DNA from: CAYSYN01 sp964447735
Lineage (GTDB): Bacteria > Patescibacteriota > Minisyncoccia > Minisyncoccales > GBS-2
Assembly (NCBI GenBank): GCA_964447735.1
Contig: CAYUTJ010000029.1
Location: 1-8,364, forward strand
Reading direction: 5' to 3'
DNA: 8,364 nucleotides
Shown: in pieces, positions 1 to 5,801 of the stretch
Numbering within the stretch: position 1 is the first letter of the stretch
How the letters are laid out: the number at the start of each line of letters is the position of its first letter
Notes under the pieces: model-generated
Databases searched by the model: none
What the model was told of the DNA's origin: nothing
What the model saw: the letters and a program-made list of their open reading frames with translations, nothing else
Translations under genes and position numbers: made by a program

Positions 1-26
1 TTGACAAAAAATTTATTTTTGCTATT

Positions 27-34
27 TTTAAATA
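27..34 (+). promoter_or_regulatory. TATA-like box of the microprotein cassette
   Basis: TTTAAATA lies about 54 nt before the first cassette start at 85. Archaeal TATA boxes are usually centred about 26 nt before the transcription start, which would put that start near 56 and leave a leader of roughly 29 nt. That leader would contain the whole SD at 73-81. The placement is consistent, but in such AT-rich DNA the motif alone is weak evidence. No transcription start data are available. Confidence 0.45.
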
Positions 35-72
35 GTTTGATGAAAATTTCTCGAAAACTAAAAATAGAAAGG

Positions 73-81
73 AGGAGGTGA
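73..81 (+). promoter_or_regulatory. Strong Shine-Dalgarno site for the 59-aa ORF
   Basis: AGGAGGTGA is complementary over nine bases to the conserved archaeal 16S rRNA 3' end (ACCUCC core). It sits 3 nt from the ATG at 85, or 6 nt when measured from the GGAGG core. It fixes the start of the first microprotein. Most longer genes in the window have no comparable site. Confidence 0.8.
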
Positions 82-84
82 AAG

Positions 85-264
85 ATGGAAAGAAAGTTGG
101 AAATTAAAACTGTTAAGGAAATCATGAATGAGTATGCAGAGGACTTAGATATGGAATGGGTTTCTAAAAAAAGTCTTATAGAAACGTTAAGAGAGATTCT
201 TAAACTTTCAACGCTTAAAATTCAAGAAAAAGTAAGAAAGCTTTTGGAGGAGTTAGAAGAATGA
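85..264 (+). CDS. Hypothetical 59-aa charged helical microprotein
   Basis: I do not recognise a family with confidence. The product is 59 aa, rich in Glu, Lys and Leu, and has no cysteine and no signal or membrane segment. Residues 8-18 and 28-58 look like amphipathic helices separated by a short turn around WVS (25-27). The hydrophobic spacing (Val10, Ile13, then VS, then Leu35, Ile38, Leu39, Leu44, Ile46, Val50) loosely resembles helices 1 and 2 of the histone fold, but there is no third helix and generic coiled-coil helices could look the same. The start is set by a very strong SD. The stop overlaps the next start as ATGA (261-264), so translation of the two is probably coupled. The context suggests a small nucleic-acid-binding or regulatory protein, which is inference only. 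Confidence 0.7.
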   Translation: MERKLEIKTVKEIMNEYAEDLDMEWVSKKSLIETLREILKLSTLKIQEKVRKLLEELEE

Positions 265-362
265 ATGAGAAAGAAAGAGAAGAATTTGTTTGCGAAAAAT
301 GTAAAGAAAGAGGCACAAATACTTGCGAGTGTTGTGCTATCAAAATATGCCAGAGTATTTAA
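261..362 (+). CDS. Hypothetical 33-aa six-cysteine microprotein
   Basis: The ORF overlaps the preceding stop by 4 nt (ATGA). It has an SD, GGAGGAG at 246-252, 8 nt before its ATG. The 33-aa product has an acidic/basic N-terminus and then six cysteines at 11, 14, 22, 24, 25 and 30 (CX2C-X7-CXCC-X4-C), a density that suggests a metal-binding knuckle or small zinc cluster. No family is recognised. A second ATG at 265 opens a competing frame (265-417, 50 codons), but that ATG lies 12 nt from the SD, its product has no cysteines and it would overrun the next ORF, so the 261 frame is preferred. Its size makes the call tentative. Confidence 0.5.
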   Translation: MNEKEREEFVCEKCKERGTNTCECCAIKICQSI

Positions 363-370
363 TTTGAAAA

Positions 371-375
371 GAGGT
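371..375 (+). promoter_or_regulatory. Shine-Dalgarno site selecting a TTG start
   Basis: GAGGT lies 7 nt before the TTG at 383 and within the 20-nt gap after the stop at 362. It decides the start of the 49-aa zinc-ribbon ORF, which has no ATG or GTG at its N-terminus. Confidence 0.6.
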
Positions 376-382
376 ATAAAAC

Positions 383-532
383 TTGACAGAGAAGATAAGG
401 CTGAAATCAAAGTTTGAATGTATAAATTTGCACTGTAAAGGATTTCTGGAATTTATAGGAAATGATCCAGAACGAGGTGCCATTTATTCTTGTAAAAAAT
501 GTGGCTTAGTTCTTTCAGTGATTAGTCATTAA
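383..532 (+). CDS. Stand-alone TFIIB/TFB-type zinc-ribbon microprotein (49 aa)
   Basis: The 49-aa product carries two cysteine pairs at 13/18 and 37/40 (CX4C-X18-CX2C). The second half, from DPERG (28-32) through CKKCGLVL (37-44), follows the family pattern of the N-terminal zinc ribbon of archaeal TFB and eukaryotic TFIIB: Asp-x-Glu-Arg-Gly, two to four residues, then CxxCGLVL. In TFB this ribbon contacts RNA polymerase, but the cyclin folds and B-finger/linker are absent here, so it cannot be a complete TFB. It could be a polymerase-binding regulator, a decoy, or an unrelated zinc ribbon with convergent residues. The first knuckle is CX4C rather than the usual CX2C. The start is TTG with an SD 7 nt upstream, 20 nt after the previous microprotein, and a hairpin terminator follows. 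The ribbon is seen; its role is inferred. Confidence 0.65.
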   Translation: MTEKIRLKSKFECINLHCKGFLEFIGNDPERGAIYSCKKCGLVLSVISH

Positions 533-543
533 TTCATTAATTT

Positions 544-570
544 AGGGGCGCGTTTTTTGCCCTTTTTATT
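544..570 (+). terminator. Hairpin plus T-tract ending the microprotein cassette
   Basis: Bases 544-549 (AGGGGC) can pair with 559-564 (GCCCTT, one G-T wobble) around a 9-nt loop. The T-rich run 563-567 and beyond follows. The GC-rich stem stands out sharply from its AT-rich surroundings. It lies 12 nt after the stop at 532 and before the promoter of the next gene, as expected of a terminator. The stem is short, so folding is only moderately convincing. Confidence 0.5.
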
Positions 571-579
571 TTGTGAAAA

Positions 580-589
580 TTTTTAAAAA
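580..589 (+). promoter_or_regulatory. TATA-like box upstream of the radical SAM gene
   Basis: TTTTTAAAAA, preceded by purine-rich GTGAAAA that could serve as a BRE (TFB recognition element), is centred about 21 nt before the ATG at 605. That spacing suggests a leaderless or nearly leaderless transcript, although it is a few nt shorter than the usual archaeal TATA-to-start distance. Confidence 0.4.
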
Positions 590-604
590 GATTATAATGA
601 AAGA

Positions 605-1624
605 ATGTTAAAGGAGGCCTATTTGTACAAGAAACTTCCAGACAAAAAGGTTCAATGCAGAAATTGTGCTCACTTTTGCGTTTTGGCACCTGGTGAAAGG
701 GGAAAATGCGGGGTAAGAGAAAATATTGATGGAAAATTGTATGCTTTAAATTATGAAAAAGCAATTGCAATCAATATTGATCCCATTGAGAAAAAGCCAT
801 TTTATCATTTTTTACCCGGAACTCATTCTCTTTCGATTGCTACTGTAGGTTGCAATTTTGCTTGCAAAAATTGTCAAAATTGGGAAATTTCTCAATCTTT
901 CAAAGGAGCAAAAAATATTCCAGGAGAAAAAATTTCTCCCAGAGAAATTGTTGAAACTGCCTTAAAATATAAAGTCCCTTCAATCTCTTACACTTATACT
1001 GAACCTACAATCTTTTTGGAATATGCTTTAGACACAATGAAATTGGCAAAAGAAGCCGGATTAAAAAACAATTTTGTTTCAAATGGTTTCATGTCTCCTG
1101 AATCTGCAAAATTAGTCATTCCTTATTTAGATGCTAACAATATTGACATTAAAAGTTTTGATGAGAAATTTTATCAAGAAAATTGTGATGGCAGATTAGA
1201 ACCTGTTTTAGAAACTGCAAAATTAATGAAAAAATCTGGAGTTTGGGTGGAAATTACAACTTTAGTTATTCCTACTTTATCTGACTCAGAAGAAAACTTT
1301 AAAAAAATTGCAAACTGGATTGTTAAAGAATTGGGTCCTGAAACCCCTTGGCATGTTTCTCAATTTTGTGGAGCAATCTCTTGGAAATTGCAGCACATTC
1401 CAGATACTCCTCTTGAAACTTTAGAGAAAGCAATAGAAATTGGTAAAAAAGCAGGCTTAAAATATGTTTATATTGGAAACATTCCTGGGCACAAAGCAGA
1501 AAATACATATTGTCCAAATTGTGGCGAATTAGTAATTAATAGAATTAATTACAGCATTCATCGCTACGATAAAGAAGGAAAATGCCCAAAATGTGGCACT
1601 AAATTAGATTTGATTTTGAGGTGA
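605..1624 (+). CDS. amrS: AmmeMemoRadiSam system radical SAM enzyme (PflA-related)
   Basis: This 339-aa protein belongs to the radical SAM superfamily. Cys83, Cys87 and Cys90 form the CX3CX2C [4Fe-4S] motif that cleaves S-adenosylmethionine to a 5'-deoxyadenosyl radical. The N-terminus has further cysteines at 18, 21, 25 and 35, followed by GVREN, as typical of the AmmeMemoRadiSam branch. A C-terminal zinc ribbon uses Cys303/306 and Cys327/330. The family is named for its association with AMMECR1 and Memo proteins; neither partner is in this window, and the substrate is not established here. The segment after TPWHVS (248-253), usually Arg-Phe-x-Pro-x-Tyr-Lys, reads QFCGAISWKL. ATG 605 is preferred because KEAYLYKKL matches the family N-terminus, but an AGGAGG-TTG alternative exists at 623. 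The stop overlaps the next start (TGATG). Confidence 0.88.
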   Translation: MLKEAYLYKKLPDKKVQCRNCAHFCVLAPGERGKCGVRENIDGKLYALNYEKAIAINIDPIEKKPFYHFLPGTHSLSIATVGCNFACKNCQNWEISQSFKGAKNIPGEKISPREIVETALKYKVPSISYTYTEPTIFLEYALDTMKLAKEAGLKNNFVSNGFMSPESAKLVIPYLDANNIDIKSFDEKFYQENCDGRLEPVLETAKLMKKSGVWVEITTLVIPTLSDSEENFKKIANWIVKELGPETPWHVSQFCGAISWKLQHIPDTPLETLEKAIEIGKKAGLKYVYIGNIPGHKAENTYCPNCGELVINRINYSIHRYDKEGKCPKCGTKLDLILR

Positions 1625-2154
1625 TGAATAGATTAAATCATTGGTTATTTTCGATAATCTTAGGAATTTTTTCTCTAAAATATTTAAGAGCTTTTAATCT
1701 TTTTAACTTCTTTCTAGTTGTAGTTTTTACAATTTTGGTTAATGAGATAATTTTAAAACACCCCTCAATTTTAGAAGCTGAAAGAAAAGGAATTCCTTGG
1801 TATTCTAGAAGAATGTGGCGAGAAGAACCTTTTGGCTTTATTTTTATTGGTTTGCCATTAGCCTTTGTTTTAAGTTTTTTAGACAAAATATTTTGGATTT
1901 TGATATTAGTGCCTTATGGTTCTCATATATTTTTAGATTATTTATGCATTTTTGAAACCTATCCCTTAGCTCCCTTTTCAAAATTTAAGAAAAAAGAAGG
2001 AATTGGAATTTTCTTTCCAGATGATTTATTTAAAAAGTCGGAGAATTCAAAAAGGTGGGCAAAAAGAATAAAAGAAAAGAACATTAAGGGAATATCAGAA
2101 AATTATTTTACTTTGATTAACATAATTTTATTAGCGATTGCTTTGTTTTATTAA
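1624..2154 (+). CDS. YdjM/DUF457-like membrane-bound metal-dependent hydrolase
   Basis: A 176-aa integral membrane protein with hydrophobic segments at about 7-18, 27-44, 69-86, 88-107 and 161-176. The stretch SHIFLDYL (100-107) followed by TYPLAPFS (112-119) matches the HxxxD and Pro-Phe-Ser pattern of the YdjM family of predicted membrane-bound metal hydrolases. His6 near the N-terminus is also typical of that family. Substrate and reaction are unknown. A charged cytoplasmic-type loop (50-68) and a Lys-rich tail region (120-155) separate the membrane helices. The ATG shares its A with the preceding TGA stop (TGATG), and GTG at 1621 would add one residue. The GAGGTG just before it is too close to act as a normal SD for either start, so translation is probably coupled to the radical SAM gene. 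Confidence 0.6.
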   Translation: MNRLNHWLFSIILGIFSLKYLRAFNLFNFFLVVVFTILVNEIILKHPSILEAERKGIPWYSRRMWREEPFGFIFIGLPLAFVLSFLDKIFWILILVPYGSHIFLDYLCIFETYPLAPFSKFKKKEGIGIFFPDDLFKKSENSKRWAKRIKEKNIKGISENYFTLINIILLAIALFY

Positions 2155-2167
2155 TTTGAATAAAGGT

Positions 2168-2175
2168 TATAAAAA
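2168..2175 (+). promoter_or_regulatory. TATA box of the glutamine synthetase gene
   Basis: TATAAAAA with an upstream AAAGG purine stretch is centred about 22 nt before the ATG at 2194. No SD precedes that ATG. Together these fit a leaderless mRNA starting at or next to the ATG. Confidence 0.5.
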
Positions 2176-2193
2176 ATATTTTTGCAAAATTTC

Positions 2194-3545
2194 ATGAAAT
2201 TTAATTTCAGAGACAAAAAAGAGGTTTTAGATTTTTTAAAAGTGAATAAAATTGTTAAATTTGTAAGATTAATTTTTCCTGATGTTTTAGGAAGAGAAAT
2301 GAGTTTTTGTTTACCAACAGAAAAGATGAAATCTGCATTTGAAATGGGAGCTGGATTCGATGGAAGTTCAGTTGAAGGGTTCGCTCGTATTGAAGAATCT
2401 GATTTAATTTTTTTACCTGATCCAAAAACTTTTAAAGTTTTACCCTGGCATTATGAATTAGAGGGTGTAGTTTGGAAAGAAGCAGTTGTTTTTGGTGATA
2501 TTTTTACTCCAAAAGGTGATCATTTTGAAGGAGATTCAAGATACATTTTAAAGAAAACTTTAGAAAAGACTAAAAAATTTGGTCAACTTTTTGTAGGGCC
2601 AGAATTAGAATTTTTTATTTTTGAATCAGAAAGAAAACCTGAATTCTTAGATCATGGAGGTTATTTTCATGGCGGAAGATGGGGAGAAATTCGAAAATTA
2701 GCCCAACTTTATTTGAAAGAAATGGGAATTGATTCAGATTACGATCATCACGAAGTAGCTCCAAGTCAACACGAAATTGATTTGGATTATTCTGATGCTC
2801 TAACAATCGCTGATTCTGTAATTTTGGCAAAATATGTCTTAAAGAGAATAGCCAGAAAATTGGGACTTTTCGTTTCTTTTATGCCAAAACCAATCACCAC
2901 TGTTAATGGATCTGGAATGCATTTGCATTTAAGTTTGTGGAAAAACAAAAGGAATTTATTCTTTAAAAATAAGTTAGATTCTCTTTCTGATTTGGCAAAA
3001 AAATACATAATGGGATTGATTAAATACGGAAAAGAAATTCAGTTAGTTTTAAATCAATGGGTTAATTCTTACAAAAGATTAATTCCAGGTTATGAGGCTC
3101 CGGTTTATTTGGCTTGGGGAAGAAAAAACAGGTCAGCTTATGTGAGAGTACCTGAAACTCATTTAGCAAAAGCAAAGACTGCCACTCGAATCGAAATACG
3201 TTCTCCTGATCCTGCTTGCAACATTTATTTGGCTTTAGCTATCATTCAAGCAGCAGGTGTTCAGGGAATAAAAGAAAATTTGAGACTTTTACCACCCCAA
3301 GAAAAAGATATCTTCAAAATGACAAAATCTGAAATGAGAAAAAGAAAAATCGAAACTCTTTCTAAAAATTTAAAAGAAGCTCTAGAATATTTCAAAAAAA
3401 GTAAATTGGTAAGGCAAACTCTAGGGGAACACATTTTCCGAAAAATAATTCAAAACAAAGAAATTGAATGGCAAAAATATAAAAAGGCAGTAGGTCCAAA
3501 ATATGAAAAAAAAGTTTCTCCCTACGAGATAAAAGAATATTTACC
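2194..3545 (+). CDS. glnA: Glutamine synthetase type I, 3' end cut by scaffold gap
   Basis: The enzyme makes glutamine from glutamate, ammonia and ATP in the cytoplasm. 450 codons plus CC (Pro451 whatever the third base) precede the gap. Family landmarks in order are FDGSS (55-59), metal-ligand ELE (137-139), HHEV (185-188) with Glu194, NGSGMHLH (238-245), NSYKRLIPGYEAP (291-303), NRS (312-314) and RIEIR (332-336). The last residues, VSPYEIKEYLP, match the usual C-terminus, so only a few residues are missing. Arg65 in GFARIEES corresponds to Arg62 of Bacillus GlnA, a residue linked to feedback inhibition, which suggests the GSI-alpha type. The adenylylation-site Tyr of GSI-beta is Phe374 here, so that control is not expected. 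ATG 2194 is chosen over an in-frame TTG at 2182 because a TATA box sits at the right distance and the family N-terminus begins here. Confidence 0.95.
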
Positions 3546-3645
3546 NNNNNNNNNNNNNNNNNNNNNNNNNNNNNNNNNNNNNNNNNNNNNNNNNNNNNNN
3601 NNNNNNNNNNNNNNNNNNNNNNNNNNNNNNNNNNNNNNNNNNNNN
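3546..3645. other. Assembly gap, exactly 100 N
   Basis: A run of exactly 100 N is the usual placeholder for a scaffold gap of unknown length. The missing DNA must include the stop of glutamine synthetase, any promoter, and the start and N-terminal strands of the following hydrolase. The real sequence is therefore probably longer than 100 bases. Continuity of reading frame across it is accidental. Confidence 0.97.
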
Positions 3646-4281
3646 AAACTAGTTTCACAAGATTTTGCTGTTTTAAGATTTAATTTTAGATACACAACAG
3701 AAGATTTTAGAGAATTTCACAAAATGTCAATAAGAGGAGAAGCGGGTGATTTAAAAGTAATCATTGATGAAATGTCAAAAAAATTTGGAAAAATAGGAAT
3801 TGTAGGAGAAAGCATGGGAGGATTAATTTCTGTTCTATCTTATAATGAAAAAATAAAATGTTTGGTTTTGTGGTATCCTGCTGTTTTCCAGAAAGAAACT
3901 GATTTGGGAAAAAGATTTTTATCAAAAGAAGCTGAAGAAGAATTGAGAAAAACGGGTTTTATTAAAGGAAAAAAGTCAGATGGTAGAGAATATAAAGTTG
4001 GTAAAGAATTTGTGGAAGATTTAAAAAATCTAAATGTTATTCCTTATTTGAAAAAAATCTCCTCCCCCACTCTTATTATTCATGGAGAAAAAGATAGTGT
4101 AGTCCCATTTTCTCATTCAGAAAGATTGTTGAATCTTTTAAATTGTTCTAAAAAACTTGAAAGAATACCTCAAGTTTGCCATGCTTTCAAGAACGAGGAT
4201 TTTACTACTGATTACAATCCTAACGCTCAAGAAAAGGCAATTAAATTAACAATAGATTGGTTCAAAAAATGGCTAAAATAA
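3646..4281 (+). CDS. Alpha/beta hydrolase, 5' end missing in gap
   Basis: 211 residues remain of a serine hydrolase of the alpha/beta fold (dienelactone-hydrolase/prolyl-oligopeptidase-like type). The nucleophile elbow GESMGG places the catalytic Ser at residue 56 of the visible part. The acid is Asp150 in HGEKDSVVP and the base is His179 in CHAF, so the triad is complete. The first beta strands and the oxyanion HG-type loop are lost in the gap. The remnant begins KLVSQDFAVLRFNFR, the strand that normally lies about 40 residues into the protein. A Lys/Glu-rich insertion at about 85-125 corresponds to the cap region. Substrate cannot be told. It ends 4 nt before the metallo-hydrolase gene, so the three genes 3646-5755 probably form an operon whose promoter lies in the gap. 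It is not part of glutamine synthetase. Confidence 0.85.
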   Translation, partial: KLVSQDFAVLRFNFRYTTEDFREFHKMSIRGEAGDLKVIIDEMSKKFGKIGIVGESMGGLISVLSYNEKIKCLVLWYPAVFQKETDLGKRFLSKEAEEELRKTGFIKGKKSDGREYKVGKEFVEDLKNLNVIPYLKKISSPTLIIHGEKDSVVPFSHSERLLNLLNCSKKLERIPQVCHAFKNEDFTTDYNPNAQEKAIKLTIDWFKKWLK

Positions 4282-4285
4282 AAAA

Positions 4286-5029
4286 ATGAAAATAATTTTT
4301 CTTGGGACAAATGGGTGGTATGATACAAAGACTGGAGATACAGTATCTGTTTTGATTGATACAAAAAAATACTCAATTATTCTGGATGCAGGGAATGGAA
4401 TTTATAAGTTAGAGAAATATATTGATTGGGAAAAACCCGCTTTTTTATTTTTAAGCCATCTTCATCTAGATCATACTTTTGGGTTTCATATTTTAGCAAA
4501 ATTAAAGTTTAAAAAAGGGTTACAAATTTTTACTCAGAAAGGAACGAAAAAATTATTGAAATTATTAATTAATCAACCTTTTACAATGCCTATAAAAGAT
4601 TTGCCTTTTAAAGTAAAAATAAAAGAACTTTCAGCAGGAACACACTTTATTCCATTTTTAATTGAGGCAAGACCTTTAATTCATGCTTCACCAGTTTTTG
4701 GATATAGATTTGAAATTGAAAAAAAGAAAATTGCTTATTGTACAGATACTGGAGATTGTAAAAATTTAAGAAAATTAGCCAAAGAAGTAGATCTACTTAT
4801 TTCAGAATGTGGTTGGAAACCGAGACAGAAATTTACAGGCTGGCCTCATTTGAATCCTGAAACTGCTGCAAAAATTGCCAAAGAAGAAAAAGTTAAAAAA
4901 TTAGTTTTGACTCATTTTGGAGCCCACCTTTATAAAACTTTGAAAGAAAGAAAAGAAGCTGAAAGAGTGGCAAAGAAAATTTTCAAAAATACTATAGCAG
5001 CTTATGATGGTTTAGAAATTAAAATCTAA
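4286..5029 (+). CDS. MBL-fold metallo-hydrolase (RNase Z/phosphodiesterase-like)
   Basis: A complete 247-aa protein of the metallo-beta-lactamase superfamily. The dinuclear metal site is seen as SHLHLDH (His58, His60, Asp62, His63), His133, Asp154 in CTDTGD, and His210 in LTHFGAH. The N-terminal GTNG and ILDAGNG strands are those of the RNase Z/PhnP/cyclic phosphodiesterase side of the superfamily. No tRNase Z exosite arm or other specificity feature is obvious, so tRNA 3' processing is possible but not supported over other phosphodiester or ester substrates. The conserved SECGW (173-177) and HLNPETAAKIA (188-198) segments are typical of this subgroup. There is no SD; the ATG is 4 nt after the hydrolase stop and the stop directly abuts the phosphatase start, implying co-transcription. 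It is probably cytoplasmic. Confidence 0.85.
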   Translation: MKIIFLGTNGWYDTKTGDTVSVLIDTKKYSIILDAGNGIYKLEKYIDWEKPAFLFLSHLHLDHTFGFHILAKLKFKKGLQIFTQKGTKKLLKLLINQPFTMPIKDLPFKVKIKELSAGTHFIPFLIEARPLIHASPVFGYRFEIEKKKIAYCTDTGDCKNLRKLAKEVDLLISECGWKPRQKFTGWPHLNPETAAKIAKEEKVKKLVLTHFGAHLYKTLKERKEAERVAKKIFKNTIAAYDGLEIKI

Positions 5030-5755
5030 ATGAAAAAATTAATTGAAATTAAAAAAGCAAAAAAAGTAATTTTTGTTGGTGACACTCACGGAGATTTAGA
5101 AGCTTCTCAAAAAGTAATAAAAGATTATTTAAAACCGAAAAATAAAATTGTCTTTTTGGGAGATTATGTAGATAGGGGTCCTTTTTCAAAAGAGAATTTA
5201 GATTTTTTATTGAAAATAAAAAAAGAAAACCCAGAGCAAATTTTTCTACTTCAAGGGAATCATGAAGGATACAAATTTTTTAAATTTTCTCCTGCTGAAT
5301 TTTGGGAAAGTTTGAATTCTGAAGATTTTCAAAAATACTCTCAAATTGTTGAAAAATTTCCTTTAGCAGTTGTTGTTAAAGATATTATTGCTCTTCATGG
5401 AGTTTTACCAGATTTAAAAAATCTTGAAGATTTTGAAAAAATTGAGAATGGAGATGAAAATTGGTTTAGAATTTGTTGGGGTGATTTTTATGATATGGCA
5501 GGAGAGAATTTGGGAATTGATATTTTCACAGGAAGACCTCGTTTTGGAAGAGATTATTTTTTTAAATTAATGAAAAGATTCAAAAAGAAGGTATTAATTA
5601 GATCGCACCAACCTGATTCTCCTTCGTTTATGTTCGACGATAAATGTTTAACTATTTTTACCTCCTCTGCTTACAGCCGTGAAAGGACGATAGCAATTTT
5701 TGATTTTGAAAAAGAAATAAAGACAGCCAGGGATTTGGCAATTAAAATTCTCTAG
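5030..5755 (+). CDS. PPP-family serine/threonine protein phosphatase (metallophosphoesterase)
   Basis: This 241-aa protein has all three PPP signatures: GDTHG (17-21), GDYVDRG (44-50) and GNHEG (76-80). Later metal or phosphate ligands are His123 in ALHG and RSH (191-193). CWGDF (149-153) occupies the place of the WSDP motif. These residues bind two metals and hydrolyse phosphoserine/threonine or, in related bacterial enzymes, dinucleotide polyphosphates such as Ap4A. At 241 aa it is close to the catalytic core alone, without regulatory domains. The ATG follows the preceding TAA with no spacer, so translation is likely coupled to the MBL hydrolase. It ends in TAG. The substrate is open: a protein phosphatase or an ApaH-like hydrolase are both possible, the GDYVDRG form favouring PPP phosphatases. 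Confidence 0.88.
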   Translation: MKKLIEIKKAKKVIFVGDTHGDLEASQKVIKDYLKPKNKIVFLGDYVDRGPFSKENLDFLLKIKKENPEQIFLLQGNHEGYKFFKFSPAEFWESLNSEDFQKYSQIVEKFPLAVVVKDIIALHGVLPDLKNLEDFEKIENGDENWFRICWGDFYDMAGENLGIDIFTGRPRFGRDYFFKLMKRFKKKVLIRSHQPDSPSFMFDDKCLTIFTSSAYSRERTIAIFDFEKEIKTARDLAIKIL

Positions 5756-5790
5756 TTGACTAATTGTAAAATAAATTTAGAATTCATAAT

Positions 5791-5796
5791 AGGTGG
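5791..5796 (+). promoter_or_regulatory. Shine-Dalgarno-like site for the 42-aa ORF
   Basis: AGGTGG lies 5 nt before the TTG at 5802. It is a partial match to the archaeal AGGAGGTGA consensus. It supports the TTG over the in-frame GTG at 5823, which has no SD and would start only two residues before the first zinc knuckle. Confidence 0.5.
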
Positions 5797-5801
5797 ATAG
5801 A

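Noticed and set aside
1..6. TTGACA resembling a bacterial -35 box
   Set aside because: No -10 partner at proper spacing, and the archaeal polymerase and TATA-like boxes argue for archaeal promoters.
265..417. Overlapping + frame of 50 codons starting ATG 265
   Set aside because: It lies farther from the SD, has no motif, and overruns the SD and start of the zinc-ribbon ORF at 383. The 261 frame has a conspicuous cysteine pattern.
527..542. Tandem repeat CATTAATT x2 at the end of the zinc-ribbon ORF
   Set aside because: Two copies of an AT-rich 8-mer are easily produced by chance or slippage in such sequence; there is no array.
1532..1552. Perfect 9-bp inverted repeat with 3-nt spacer (GTAATTAAT / ATTAATTAC)
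   Set aside because: It lies inside the zinc-ribbon coding part of the radical SAM gene, is wholly A/T-rich apart from the ends and is explained by ordinary codons for Val-Ile-Asn-Arg-Ile-Asn-Tyr; no reason to call it an operator.
1621..1627. GTGATGA resembling a C box of a C/D guide RNA
   Set aside because: It coincides with a stop/start overlap, and no D box or internal C'/D' pair was found nearby.
2182..2193. In-frame TTG at 2182 as the glutamine synthetase start
   Set aside because: It would sit almost on the TATA box, has no SD, and adds residues not typical of the family; ATG 2194 fits better.
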